Shown here: positions 49,362-57,655 of the stretch, in pieces
Position numbering within the stretch: position 1 is the first letter of the stretch
Layout: each line of letters begins with the position of its first letter
Assembly: GCF_023195515.1 (NCBI RefSeq)
Contig: NZ_JALPKR020000002.1
Span: forward strand, 868,001 to 932,000
Direction: 5' to 3'
DNA length: 64,000 nucleotides
Source of the DNA: Variovorax sp. S12S4
Lineage (GTDB): Bacteria > Pseudomonadota > Gammaproteobacteria > Burkholderiales > Burkholderiaceae_C
Made by a program: the position numbers and the translations under genes
The notes under the pieces: generated by a model
Seen by the model: only the letters and a program-made list of their open reading frames with translations
The model's database searches: none
What the model was told of the DNA's origin: nothing

Positions 49362-50725
49362 CGATCGCCCCTTGTGCGAAAACAACCGGCACGGCGCGCT
49401 TCACGCGCCCGACCCTTGCGGTGCTGTGCCTGCTGGCCTCGGGCGTCTGGGCGGTGGCGCCCGCAACGGCGGCCGATGCAGCGGCGGCGCCTGCGCGCGC
49501 TGCGCTTCAACTGCGCATCGATGCGGGCACGCAAAAGGAACTGCTGATCGGCAAGGGCATCGAGCGCATGGCCATTGCGGACGAAACCGTGGCGGGCGTT
49601 GCGCTCACCCGCCAATCGCCCAACTCGCCGGCGGCGCGCCTCATCGTCACCGGCAAGGCGGCCGGCCGCACCACGCTCATGGTCTGGGAAAAGGGCCAGG
49701 CCAACGCCATCGTCTATGCCCTTGAAGTCCGGCGCCGCACCTCCACGCTCAATGGCTCGCTCAACAGCATGGAGGCGCACCAGGAGGCGCGCGATGCGGC
49801 CATGTCGGCCGGCGGAGAAAAGTCGGCGCTGATCGATCGCTCGGTGGTCAATGTGCGCAGCAACACGGTGCAGGTCGAGGTCAAGATCGTCGAGTTCAAC
49901 CGCAGCGTGCTCAAGCAGGCCGGCCTCAACATCTTCAGCACGCGTGCCAACTCCAACGGCTTCAGCTTCGGCGTGTTCACGCCGTCGTCGCTGCGTTCGG
50001 CCTCGTTCGCTCCGGACGGCTCGCTCAGCGGCGAACACAACAACCCGCTCGCGCAGGCATTCAGCCTTCTGTTCAATTTCGGCAAGGCCGGCATTGGCCT
50101 GAACGTGGGTTTTCTCGAGGGCAACGGCATGGCCCGCGTGCTCGCGGAACCGACGCTGGTGGCGCTCTCGGGCCAGAGCGCAAGCTTTCTGGCGGGCGGC
50201 GAACTGCCCGTTCCGGCGCCCCAGGGCCTGGGCACCACGAGCATCGAATACAAGCCCTTCGGCATCGGCCTCACCCTCACGCCCACGGTGCTGTCGAACG
50301 ATCGCATCGTGCTCAAGGTAGCGCCGGAGGCCAGCGACCTGGACTACACCAACTCGCTCAGCATCGGCGGCGTGGCCGTGCCCGCCATCAGCACGCGGCG
50401 CGCCGACACCACGGTGGAACTCGGCGACGGCGAGAGCTTCATCATCGGCGGCCTCGTGAGCCGCACCACCACGTCGAACGCCGACAAGGTTCCGCTGCTC
50501 GGCGACATCCCGGTGCTCGGAACCTTCTTCAAGCAGAACAAGTACCAGATGAGCGAGAAGGAGTTGGTGATCCTCGTCACGCCGCACCTGGTGAAGCCGA
50601 TCGCGCGCGGCACCGATCTGGGCCCGTACCTTCCCGGCGGCGCCGAGCAGCGCGACGGACCTGTATGGCGCGCTCATCTTCTGGGGCCCGCTTCGGGCAC
50701 CACTGTTCCGGGCTTCTCACGTTGA
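49331..50725 (+). CDS. cpaC: Tad secretin CpaC/RcpA
   Basis: A 464-residue outer-membrane secretin. After a signal (TLAVLCLLASGVWAVAPATA) come the N-domain (LLIGKGIERMAIADETVAGVAL), then the secretin core (VQVEVKIVEFNRSVLKQAGLN, LAEPTLVALSGQSASFLAGGELPVPAP, GIGLTLTPTVLSNDRIVLKV, GESFIIGGLVSRTT, VPLLGDIPVLGTFF). This is the secretin through which Flp pili exit. Start may be 49331 or the ATG at 49358. The ending, GTTVPGFSR, overlaps the region before tadZ. Confidence 0.93.
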   Translation: MQATHETNTMTIAPCAKTTGTARFTRPTLAVLCLLASGVWAVAPATAADAAAAPARAALQLRIDAGTQKELLIGKGIERMAIADETVAGVALTRQSPNSPAARLIVTGKAAGRTTLMVWEKGQANAIVYALEVRRRTSTLNGSLNSMEAHQEARDAAMSAGGEKSALIDRSVVNVRSNTVQVEVKIVEFNRSVLKQAGLNIFSTRANSNGFSFGVFTPSSLRSASFAPDGSLSGEHNNPLAQAFSLLFNFGKAGIGLNVGFLEGNGMARVLAEPTLVALSGQSASFLAGGELPVPAPQGLGTTSIEYKPFGIGLTLTPTVLSNDRIVLKVAPEASDLDYTNSLSIGGVAVPAISTRRADTTVELGDGESFIIGGLVSRTTTSNADKVPLLGDIPVLGTFFKQNKYQMSEKELVILVTPHLVKPIARGTDLGPYLPGGAEQRDGPVWRAHLLGPASGTTVPGFSR

Positions 50726-50760
50726 CTGAAACAAACCCCACAGATCCGGTGGCAGACGCC

Positions 50761-52047
50761 ATGAACGCTCCCCGCGACAGCCTTCCAGACATCGGTGCGG
50801 AGACCTACCTCTTCGCATCGCCCAACAGCGGCCACATCAACTGGCTGACCGATGCACTCGCCCGGCTGGGCACGGTGGTGAACCTTCCCGCCGAGGCCAA
50901 GTCGCTGGACGAGCGCATGGCCATGCTCGGCCCCGCCGCGGTGTTTCTCGATTTTTCGGGCGACCACGCCGCGGCGGCAAGCGAGCTTCACCAGCGCCTC
51001 AAGCGCGAATGGCCCACGCTGCCGGTGCTGGCCACCGGCGTTTCGGCGGAGCCCGCTTCCATGCTGGCCGCATTGCGCGCAGGCGTGGACGACTTCGTGG
51101 ACATGGCCGCGCCGCCGACGGACGCGGTCAACACGCTGCGCAAGCTGCTCGAGCGCCAGAGCAGCCTGCCGGGCCGCACGCGCGGACGCACGCTGGCCCT
51201 GCTCGGCGCGCGCGCCGGCATCGGCGTGACCACGCTCGCGGCCAGCCTGTCGCTCGTGCTCAAGGACCAGCTGTGCCAGGCCGGCGCCCTGCCCCAGGCC
51301 GGCCGCAACACGCGCGGCGGCGTCGCGCTGCTCGACCTCGGGCTTCCGGCGCGAGACGGTCTGCTTTATCTCGACACGCAAAGCGGCTTCAGCTTTGTCG
51401 ACGGCGTGCGCAACCTGCGCCGCCTCGACCAGACGCTGCTGCACACGGCGCTGGCCCATCACGCGAGCGGTGTGGCCGTGCTCCCGCTTCCCGCGAGCCT
51501 TGCGCAGGTGCGCGAGATCTCGCATGCGGATTCGGTGGCGCTGATCAAGCGGCTCGGTGATTTTTTCGATTTCCAGATTGCCGACCTCGGAGGCTTTTCG
51601 ACGCTGGACTTCGTCGCGCAGACGGTGAAGGCGGCGCCGCGCAGCTGGGTGGTGTGCGACCAGAGCATCGGTGCCATCGTTTCCACGGCGACCATGCTCA
51701 AGGAACTGCGCACGCGCGGTGTGGAGACCCAGCAGCTGTCGCTCGTGGTCAACAAGTTCGACAGCCATGTGGGCCTGTCCGCCAAGGACGTTGCCGAACG
51801 GCTCGAACTGCCGCTGCACCACGTGGTGCCGGCGCGCAGCACGCAACTGCTGGCGGCGGCAAGCCGCGGCGAAATGCTGGTGCGCACCGCGCGCAACGAC
51901 GCCTATTCGCAAGCCGTGGCCGAACTGGCGCGCGGCCTGCACCAGGAATTCGTGTCCGGCACAGGCCAGCCACCGGCCAAGGAATCCCGCTGGGCGGCGC
52001 GCATGCCGCGAATTGCCGGTCTCTGGAAAAGCTCTAGCGAAGGTTGA
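50761..52047 (+). CDS. tadZ: TadZ/CpaE pilus-localisation ATPase-like protein
   Basis: A 428-residue two-domain protein: an atypical receiver (residues 10-135, FLDFSGDHAAAASELHQRLK, and GVSAEPASMLAALRAGVDDFVDMA) and a MinD/ParA-like domain. The P-loop reads LLGARAGIGVTTLAASLS, lacking both the deviant and the classical lysine, as in several TadZ proteins, so it may bind but not hydrolyse ATP. It recruits the Tad machine to a pole. Start MNAPRDSLPD at 50761; an overlapping TTG at 50722 is possible. Confidence 0.88.
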   Translation: MNAPRDSLPDIGAETYLFASPNSGHINWLTDALARLGTVVNLPAEAKSLDERMAMLGPAAVFLDFSGDHAAAASELHQRLKREWPTLPVLATGVSAEPASMLAALRAGVDDFVDMAAPPTDAVNTLRKLLERQSSLPGRTRGRTLALLGARAGIGVTTLAASLSLVLKDQLCQAGALPQAGRNTRGGVALLDLGLPARDGLLYLDTQSGFSFVDGVRNLRRLDQTLLHTALAHHASGVAVLPLPASLAQVREISHADSVALIKRLGDFFDFQIADLGGFSTLDFVAQTVKAAPRSWVVCDQSIGAIVSTATMLKELRTRGVETQQLSLVVNKFDSHVGLSAKDVAERLELPLHHVVPARSTQLLAAASRGEMLVRTARNDAYSQAVAELARGLHQEFVSGTGQPPAKESRWAARMPRIAGLWKSSSEG

Positions 52048-52056
52048 ACCGCCCTT

Positions 52057-53376
52057 ATGTCCAACGATCTCGAATTCGCCGACGACGACCAGGCGTTCAT
52101 CAACTCCCAGCAGTTCCAGGACATCAAGAGCTGGACGCACGACCATCTGCTGAGCCGCATCGAAGAGCTCGGCGCGGAGTTCGGCCGCTGGTCGCGCGCC
52201 TCGATCCAGCAGTTTGTCGAACTGGAAGTCGACAGCTTCGTGCGGCTGCGCCGGGTGCCGATCAACGACCGCGAGATGCAGCTCATCTCCGACGCGCTGA
52301 CCAAGGAGCTGGCGGGTTTCGGCCCGCTGGAAGACCTGCTCAACGATTCGGCCGTCGAAGACATCCTGATCAACGGCTACCAGAACGTGTACGTGTCGCG
52401 CCACGGCATGCTCGAGCGCGAGACGGTGCGCTTTGCCGATGCGGAGCACGTGATGCGCATCGTGCGCCGCATTCTTGCGCCGCTCGGCCGGCGGCTGGAC
52501 GAATCCAACCCGATGGTCGATGCGCGCCTGCCGGACGGTGGCCGCATCAACGTGATCATCGAGCCGCTGGCGATCGACGGGCTCTCGGTTTCCATTCGCA
52601 AGTTCCGCAAGGAGCCGCTCACGCCGGCCGACATGGTGAAGCTCGGCACCTTCGACGCGGGCATGGCGCAGCTGTTGGAGATCGCGGTTCGCGCGCGCTG
52701 CAACATTCTTGTGAGCGGCGGCACCAGTTCGGGCAAGACCTCTCTGCTCAATGCGCTGGCCACCTTCATTCCGCCGCGCGAGCGCGTCATCACCATCGAA
52801 GACACGGCGGAGCTTTCGCTCGGCACCAGCCACGTGGTGCGGCTCGAAAGCCGCCCGGGCGGATTCGACGGCACCGGCGTGGTGTCGATCCGCGACCTGC
52901 TGCGCAACAGCCTGCGCATGCGGCCCGACCGCATCATCGTGGGCGAGGTGCGCGGCGCCGAAGTGATCGAGATGATGCAGGCAATGAACACGGGCCACGA
53001 AGGCTCGATGGGCACCATCCACGCCAGTTCGCCGCGCGAGTGCCTGTACCGCCTTGAAATGCTCGCAGGCTTTGCGGGCTACCAGGGCAGTGAAGTGAGC
53101 CTGCGCCGGCAGATTGCCAATGCCATCGATTTCATCGTGCAGATCGGGCGCCTCTCGAATGGGCAGCGCCGCATCCTCTCGCTGAGCGAAGTCACGGGTG
53201 TCAACGACAACGTGGTGGCCATGCAGGAGCTCTATCGCTACGAGCCCATCACGTCGCCCGACGGCGAGGAGCGCGACCGCTGGATATCGCTGGGCATTGC
53301 GCCGCATTCGCCCAAGATCACGCGCTTCAGGCAGTCGCTGACACGCGCGCAGCAGGGAGACAACAACCGTGCGTGA
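52057..53376 (+). CDS. tadA: Tad pilus motor ATPase CpaF/TadA
   Basis: A 439-residue type II/IV secretion ATPase. Walker A is SGGTSSGKTSLLNALAT near residue 225; the Asp box and Walker B are ITIEDTAELSLG and MRPDRIIVGEVRGAE; the His box is GHEGSMGTIHASSPRECLYR. It powers Flp pilus extension and retraction. The N-terminal 150 residues contain the ADLLNDSAVEDILINGY-type CpaF block (FGPLEDLLNDSAVEDILING). It overlaps tadB by 8 bp. Confidence 0.96.
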   Translation: MSNDLEFADDDQAFINSQQFQDIKSWTHDHLLSRIEELGAEFGRWSRASIQQFVELEVDSFVRLRRVPINDREMQLISDALTKELAGFGPLEDLLNDSAVEDILINGYQNVYVSRHGMLERETVRFADAEHVMRIVRRILAPLGRRLDESNPMVDARLPDGGRINVIIEPLAIDGLSVSIRKFRKEPLTPADMVKLGTFDAGMAQLLEIAVRARCNILVSGGTSSGKTSLLNALATFIPPRERVITIEDTAELSLGTSHVVRLESRPGGFDGTGVVSIRDLLRNSLRMRPDRIIVGEVRGAEVIEMMQAMNTGHEGSMGTIHASSPRECLYRLEMLAGFAGYQGSEVSLRRQIANAIDFIVQIGRLSNGQRRILSLSEVTGVNDNVVAMQELYRYEPITSPDGEERDRWISLGIAPHSPKITRFRQSLTRAQQGDNNRA

Positions 53377-54367
53377 AATGCTGCTCGCGGTGGCCTGCCT
53401 CGCGCTGCTGTTCGCAGCCGCGGGGCTGCTGCTGTGGCAATGGGCCAAGGGCCGCCAGGCACGCCAGGCGGCTGCGCGGCACCTGAACCAGCAGATCCAG
53501 GCCAGCACGGCCGCCGGTGCACCGACGCCGATGCCCATCCCCTTGCGGGACCCGGCCAACGACCACCTCATGGCCGGCGTGACCTCGGACCCATGGCTCA
53601 ACGCAGACGCAGGCACTCCGGCCGCCGCACCCGCAGGGTTGCTCGAGAAGGCCTTGCCCGAATGGCTGATCGGCGTGATCGCTCCGCGCACGGCCGCGCT
53701 GGGGCTGGCCGCCGTCGTGGCTGCGGCCGCACTCGCCGGCCTGCTTGCCGGCTGGGTATCGGGCCTGAGTGCGCTCGCGCTGCTGGCTGTTCTCTCGGCG
53801 TTCGCGGTCTGGCTGCGGCTGCAGAAGTTCCGCCGCAAGCTCGTGAGCCAGCTGCCCGGGTACATCGACGCGATGGTGCGGCTGATCACCATCGGCAACT
53901 CCACGCAGGCGGCTTTCCAGCTTGCGATTGCCACCACCGAGGCGCCGCTGCGCGGCCAGCTGGAGCGCTCTGCAGCGCTGGTGCGCGCGGGCATGGACCT
54001 GGACCGCGCCCTGCACCAGACGGCCAGCAATGTGCGCATCGAGGAAATGTTCCTGCTGGCGTCCATCCTCGGCCTGGGCGTGCGCTACGGCGGGCGCTCC
54101 GACCTGCTGCTGGAGCGCGTGGGCAACTTCATGCGCGATCGCGAGCAAGCCGAGCATGAGCTGCTCGCCCTGTCGTCCGAAACCCGGCTTTCGGCCTGGA
54201 TTCTCGGGTTGCTGCCGGTGAGCGTGGGCGCCTTCTTCATCCTCACCAATCCCGGCTACTTCATGGGAATGTGGAACGACGGGACCGGCCGCATCATGGT
54301 CCTCTCGGCCGCAGGCTTTCAGCTGTTCGGTGCGGCGCTCCTTTACCGGCTGGCGAAACTCACATGA
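53369..54367 (+). CDS. tadB: Tad inner-membrane platform protein TadB
   Basis: A 332-residue T2SSF-domain protein. A GTG start at 53369 is chosen because AGGGAGA lies 8 nt upstream and it overlaps tadA, as is usual. Membrane helices lie at residues 4-25, 110-150 and the C-terminal 270-330. The cytoplasmic T2SSF core is QLPGYIDAMVRLITIGNSTQAAFQ ... EMFLLASILGLGVRYGGRSDLLL (split). It overlaps tadC by ATGA. Confidence 0.92.
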   Translation: MREMLLAVACLALLFAAAGLLLWQWAKGRQARQAAARHLNQQIQASTAAGAPTPMPIPLRDPANDHLMAGVTSDPWLNADAGTPAAAPAGLLEKALPEWLIGVIAPRTAALGLAAVVAAAALAGLLAGWVSGLSALALLAVLSAFAVWLRLQKFRRKLVSQLPGYIDAMVRLITIGNSTQAAFQLAIATTEAPLRGQLERSAALVRAGMDLDRALHQTASNVRIEEMFLLASILGLGVRYGGRSDLLLERVGNFMRDREQAEHELLALSSETRLSAWILGLLPVSVGAFFILTNPGYFMGMWNDGTGRIMVLSAAGFQLFGAALLYRLAKLT

Positions 54368-55329
54368 CCTTCACCACCAACCAGCTGGCGATCATCAGCC
54401 TGGCGCTGCTGGCCCTGGGCCTCATGGCCGGTGCCGGCGCGCTGATTGCGGCCGAGCTGCGGCGCTCGCGCAGCGGCAAGGTCATCGGCCGCGCCATCCA
54501 GCAGGTCACCACGGCGCCGGGCGGATCCGCGGTGTCCGTCGATGCGGCCGACGTGTTCAACGCCTCGGCAAAGCCGGACATCGAGTTGCCGTTTCACTGG
54601 CTCGATTCGCGGATCGGCCGCGCACTCGTGGCCAACGAGGACCGCAACCTCATCGATCAATGCGGCTTTTCCTCGAAGCGGGCGCAGCTGGTCTTCCTGG
54701 TGGCCCGTATCCTCTTCACGTTCCTTCTTCCCTTTGCCGTCTACGTGCTGTGGAGCGCGGGCCGGTCGCAGCGCACGGTCACCATCGTGCTGGCGGTCGC
54801 GTTCGTCATCGGCTTCATGGCACCCAAGTGGGTGCTCGGCCGCATCGCCGCCAAGCGCCGCGAGCGGGTGAACCAGGAACTGCCGCTGTTCATCGACCTG
54901 CTTCGCCTTCTGCAAGGCGTGGGGCTGAGCCTGGACCAGAGCCTGCAGATCATGGTCAGCGACTTCTCGCACGTGCTGCGCGTGCTCGGCTACGAGCTGA
55001 CCTTTGCCAACAACCAGTACAGCCGCGGCCGCAGCCGCGAGCATTCGCTGCAGCGCCTTGCAACCCTGCACAAGAACGAGAACCTCCGCGGGCTCGTGTC
55101 CTTGCTGGTGCAGGTCGACAAGCACGGCGGCGCCGTGCAGGAGCCGCTGCGCGTCTTCAGCGACCGGCTGCGCGAACACCGGCGTTCCGAAATGAAGGAA
55201 CGCATCGGAAAAATCACCGTGAAGATGACCGCGGTGATGGTGACCACGCTGCTGCCGGCGCTGGTCATCGTCACTGCGGGGCCGGCCTTTCTGGCCATCT
55301 TCCGTTCACTGGGAACCGCCGCCAAATGA
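54364..55329 (+). CDS. tadC: Tad inner-membrane platform protein TadC
   Basis: A 321-residue T2SSF-domain partner of TadB. N-terminal helix IISLALLALGLMAGAGALIAA; core NQELPLFIDLLRLLQGVGLSL and FANNQYSRGRSREHSLQRL; C-terminal helices KMTAVMVTTLLPALVIVTAG. ATGA overlaps on both sides (tadB, tadD) indicate tight translational coupling. Confidence 0.92.
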   Translation: MTFTTNQLAIISLALLALGLMAGAGALIAAELRRSRSGKVIGRAIQQVTTAPGGSAVSVDAADVFNASAKPDIELPFHWLDSRIGRALVANEDRNLIDQCGFSSKRAQLVFLVARILFTFLLPFAVYVLWSAGRSQRTVTIVLAVAFVIGFMAPKWVLGRIAAKRRERVNQELPLFIDLLRLLQGVGLSLDQSLQIMVSDFSHVLRVLGYELTFANNQYSRGRSREHSLQRLATLHKNENLRGLVSLLVQVDKHGGAVQEPLRVFSDRLREHRRSEMKERIGKITVKMTAVMVTTLLPALVIVTAGPAFLAIFRSLGTAAK

Positions 55330-56261
55330 AGCCACTCGACCTTTGCGCAAGCCCGCGTCCTGCTTGCCGCCTGCTGGCCATCGCCTGCGCGGCGGCTGCG
55401 GCGTTTGCCCTCACCGGCTGCGCCGGCCCCAAGGACCAGTACGCCGCCAGCGCCGATGCGCAGCAACGCATGGCCGCCGAAGCCGCCGCGGACACCAAGG
55501 CCGGTGCGGCCGTGGACACCCAGCCCACCTATCTCAAGCTCGTCGAGCAGATGCAGAAGGAAGACCTGTGGTTTGCATCGCTCGCGCACATCGACGCCCT
55601 GGAGCAGCGTTGGGGCGTGTCGCCCGAATCCACACGCACGCGCGCCGAAGCGTTGCGCCACACCGGACAGGCCGCAGCCGCCGAAGCCGCCTACAAGCGC
55701 CTGCTGGCCACGCCGCTGGCAAGCGCGGGCTACCGTGGCCTCGGCCTTCTGGCGGGCATGCGCGGCAACTATGCCGAGGCGGTCCAGCTGCTGGCGCAAG
55801 CGCAGCGCCGCACCCCGACCGATGCGCTGCTGCTGAGCGATCTCGGCTACGCGCACCTGGGCGCCGGCCAGATCGAGGAAGCGCGGCTGCCGCTGATGCA
55901 GGCCCTGCAACTGCGCCCCGACAGCACCCAGGCGCAAGCCAACCTCGCGCTCTATCTCGAAGTGACCAACCAGCCCGACCGGGCGGCAGCGCTGATGGAC
56001 GCGCACCGCATGCCCCAGCCCACGCGCGCGGCCGTACGCGAAGCCGCACTGCAGATGCGCGCATCGGGCAGGCTGCCCGCACCCGTTGCTGCTGCCGCAG
56101 CGGCGAGCACTCGCGTCGAACCCGTTGTGGCACCCCTTGCGCTCAAGCCGTCCCGATGGACCGGTGCGGGCGGCATGAGAACCGCGAGCCAGACCAACCC
56201 TTCGGCCTCCGCACCTGAAGCGCCGCTTTCACTGAACTCGACCTCGCGAGGTACACCATGA
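55326..56261 (+). CDS. tadD: Tad lipoprotein TadD with TPR repeats
   Basis: A 311-residue lipoprotein: lipobox FALTGC (Cys at residue 32) and about three TPR units (SAGYRGLGLLAGMRGNYAEA, ALLLSDLGYAHLGAGQIEEA, STQAQANLALYLEVTNQPDR). The C-terminal 80 residues are Pro/Ala-rich and low complexity. TadD is needed for secretin assembly or stability in other Tad systems. It starts at an ATGA overlap with tadC. Confidence 0.88.
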   Translation: MKPLDLCASPRPACRLLAIACAAAAAFALTGCAGPKDQYAASADAQQRMAAEAAADTKAGAAVDTQPTYLKLVEQMQKEDLWFASLAHIDALEQRWGVSPESTRTRAEALRHTGQAAAAEAAYKRLLATPLASAGYRGLGLLAGMRGNYAEAVQLLAQAQRRTPTDALLLSDLGYAHLGAGQIEEARLPLMQALQLRPDSTQAQANLALYLEVTNQPDRAAALMDAHRMPQPTRAAVREAALQMRASGRLPAPVAAAAAASTRVEPVVAPLALKPSRWTGAGGMRTASQTNPSASAPEAPLSLNSTSRGTP

Positions 56262-56644
56262 ACCACCAGCTTGCCGAGCGGATCGCGTTGACGGCCGCAT
56301 TCTTCTTCATGACGACCACCGCTTGGGCGCAAGCCGTGCCGCCAGCGTCGCACCCCACGGAGGCGCAGAAGACGCAGGAGGCGCGGGAGGTCGAAGCTGA
56401 GGCCGAGGCTGAAGAGTTCGAATCGCCGCCACCGCTGCTGATGGGCGATGCCACGCAGAGCCTGCTCGCCTGGCAACGCAGCGGAGAAATCGCCTCGCGC
56501 ACACCCCGGCCCATTGCCGGCAGCGTGGCCAGCCGCAGCTATGAGCGCTACATCAAGAGCTTCGAGCACCCGATCCCCGAGCACCTCGGCTCCACGGTGA
56601 GCAAGTCGAAGGGCGGCGGCGCCTCTTCTTCCGGAGGACGGTAG
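56258..56644 (+). CDS. DUF3613 protein of the Tad cluster
   Basis: A 128-residue exported protein (signal MNHQLAERIALTAAFFFMTT, cleavage near WAQA). It has an acidic stretch (AREVEAEAEAEEFE), then TQSLLAWQRSGEIASRTPRPI and ASRSYERYIKSFEHPIPEHL, the DUF3613 core found beside tadD in beta-proteobacterial Tad loci. Function unknown; probably a periplasmic accessory. The ATG overlaps the tadD stop. Confidence 0.85.
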   Translation: MNHQLAERIALTAAFFFMTTTAWAQAVPPASHPTEAQKTQEAREVEAEAEAEEFESPPPLLMGDATQSLLAWQRSGEIASRTPRPIAGSVASRSYERYIKSFEHPIPEHLGSTVSKSKGGGASSSGGR

Positions 56645-56680
56645 GCAAAACGCCGACCCTCGCCGCGCAAGAGAACCACA

Positions 56681-57166
56681 ATGGAAACACGCAGCCACGC
56701 AAACCCCGGACGCGCCCAACACGGCGTGTACGCGATCGAGTTTGCGTTCGTGTTCCTGATCATCTTTGCGCTGCTGTACGCGGTGATTTGCTACGGCTTC
56801 TTGTTGACGATGCGCATGAGCCTGCAGAACGCGGCGGAAGACGGCGCCCGTGCAGGGCTGCGTTACCAGAGCAGCCTCGAAGCCAGAAAAACCAAGGCCA
56901 ACGACATTGCCGTAGAGCGCAGCGACTGGCTGCCCGCGGGCCTGAAAGCGAACCGGAACGTCGAGGCAAGAATCTGCCTGGCTGGAACGGACGACTGCTC
57001 GCAGGCGGCGCCCCCATGCGGCCCGGAATGGAACAACCGGTGCCAGGTGGTCGTGACCGTTGCTGTCAGTGGGATAGACACGCTGTTTCCCGCGTTCCCG
57101 AGCTTTGCGGTTCCCGCACGGATTGCGGGCCAGGCCAGCATGCTGCTCGACGGGAGGTCGTTGTGA
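56681..57166 (+). CDS. tadE: TadE-type pseudopilin
   Basis: A 161-residue minor pseudopilin. The processing-like motif YAIEFAFVFLIIFALLYAVI carries the Glu at +5 seen in TadE. Downstream are NAAEDGARAGLRY and a Cys-containing periplasmic domain (CLAGTDDCSQAAPPCGPEWN, four Cys, likely two disulfides). It overlaps the next gene by GTGA. Confidence 0.9.
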   Translation: METRSHANPGRAQHGVYAIEFAFVFLIIFALLYAVICYGFLLTMRMSLQNAAEDGARAGLRYQSSLEARKTKANDIAVERSDWLPAGLKANRNVEARICLAGTDDCSQAAPPCGPEWNNRCQVVVTVAVSGIDTLFPAFPSFAVPARIAGQASMLLDGRSL

Positions 57167-57651
57167 AGCCCGGCCGGCTCAAGCTCGAACGGGCCATGGC
57201 TCGCCGCCAGCGAGGCGTGGCCGCCATCGAGTTTGCGCTCGTCTTCGGTGTTCTGTTCCTCGGCATCTATGGGCTCGTGACGTTCTGCGGCGTTTTGTAT
57301 GTGCAGCAGGTCATCTCTCGCGCGGCCGAAGACGGGGCGAGAGCCGCTCAGTCTTTCCGCAGCGACACGCCGGCCGCAGAACTGCAGACGAATGTTCGAA
57401 CGGCGGTGTACCGGTCGCTGGCACTCTCGACGATTACCCCCGCTTCCGCAGGCAGCGCGCCTTCTTCAAAAGAAACTTGGCTTCGCGCGAAGATGGCGTC
57501 ACCGGAAGTGACAGTTTCGACTGGAGAAATCGCGGTGAGGGTGACATACCCCTACCGCGAAAACCCGCTGCTGCCGGCCGTTCCGCTGACCGGCAGCTGG
57601 ATGCCTGAGCACCTGCTTGGCAAGGCCACGGCCGCCAGATCTTCTTCATAA
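57163..57651 (+). CDS. tadF: TadF-like pseudopilin
   Basis: A 162-residue TadE/F-family protein. GTG start at 57163 overlaps the tadE stop, with GGGAGG before it; an ATG at 57196 (MARRQRG) is an alternative. Motif VAAIEFALVFGVLFLGIYGL then SRAAEDGARAAQ mirrors tadE, so the two are tandem paralogs. It lacks the Cys-rich segment of its neighbour. Confidence 0.85.
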   Translation: MKPGRLKLERAMARRQRGVAAIEFALVFGVLFLGIYGLVTFCGVLYVQQVISRAAEDGARAAQSFRSDTPAAELQTNVRTAVYRSLALSTITPASAGSAPSSKETWLRAKMASPEVTVSTGEIAVRVTYPYRENPLLPAVPLTGSWMPEHLLGKATAARSSS

Positions 57652-57655
57652 GCAG

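Noticed and set aside
50674..54066. 1130-codon minus-strand open frame across tadZ-tadA-tadB
   Set aside because: Composition (Arg, His, Ala, Gln) is typical of antisense third-position bias; the plus-strand genes have full motif support.
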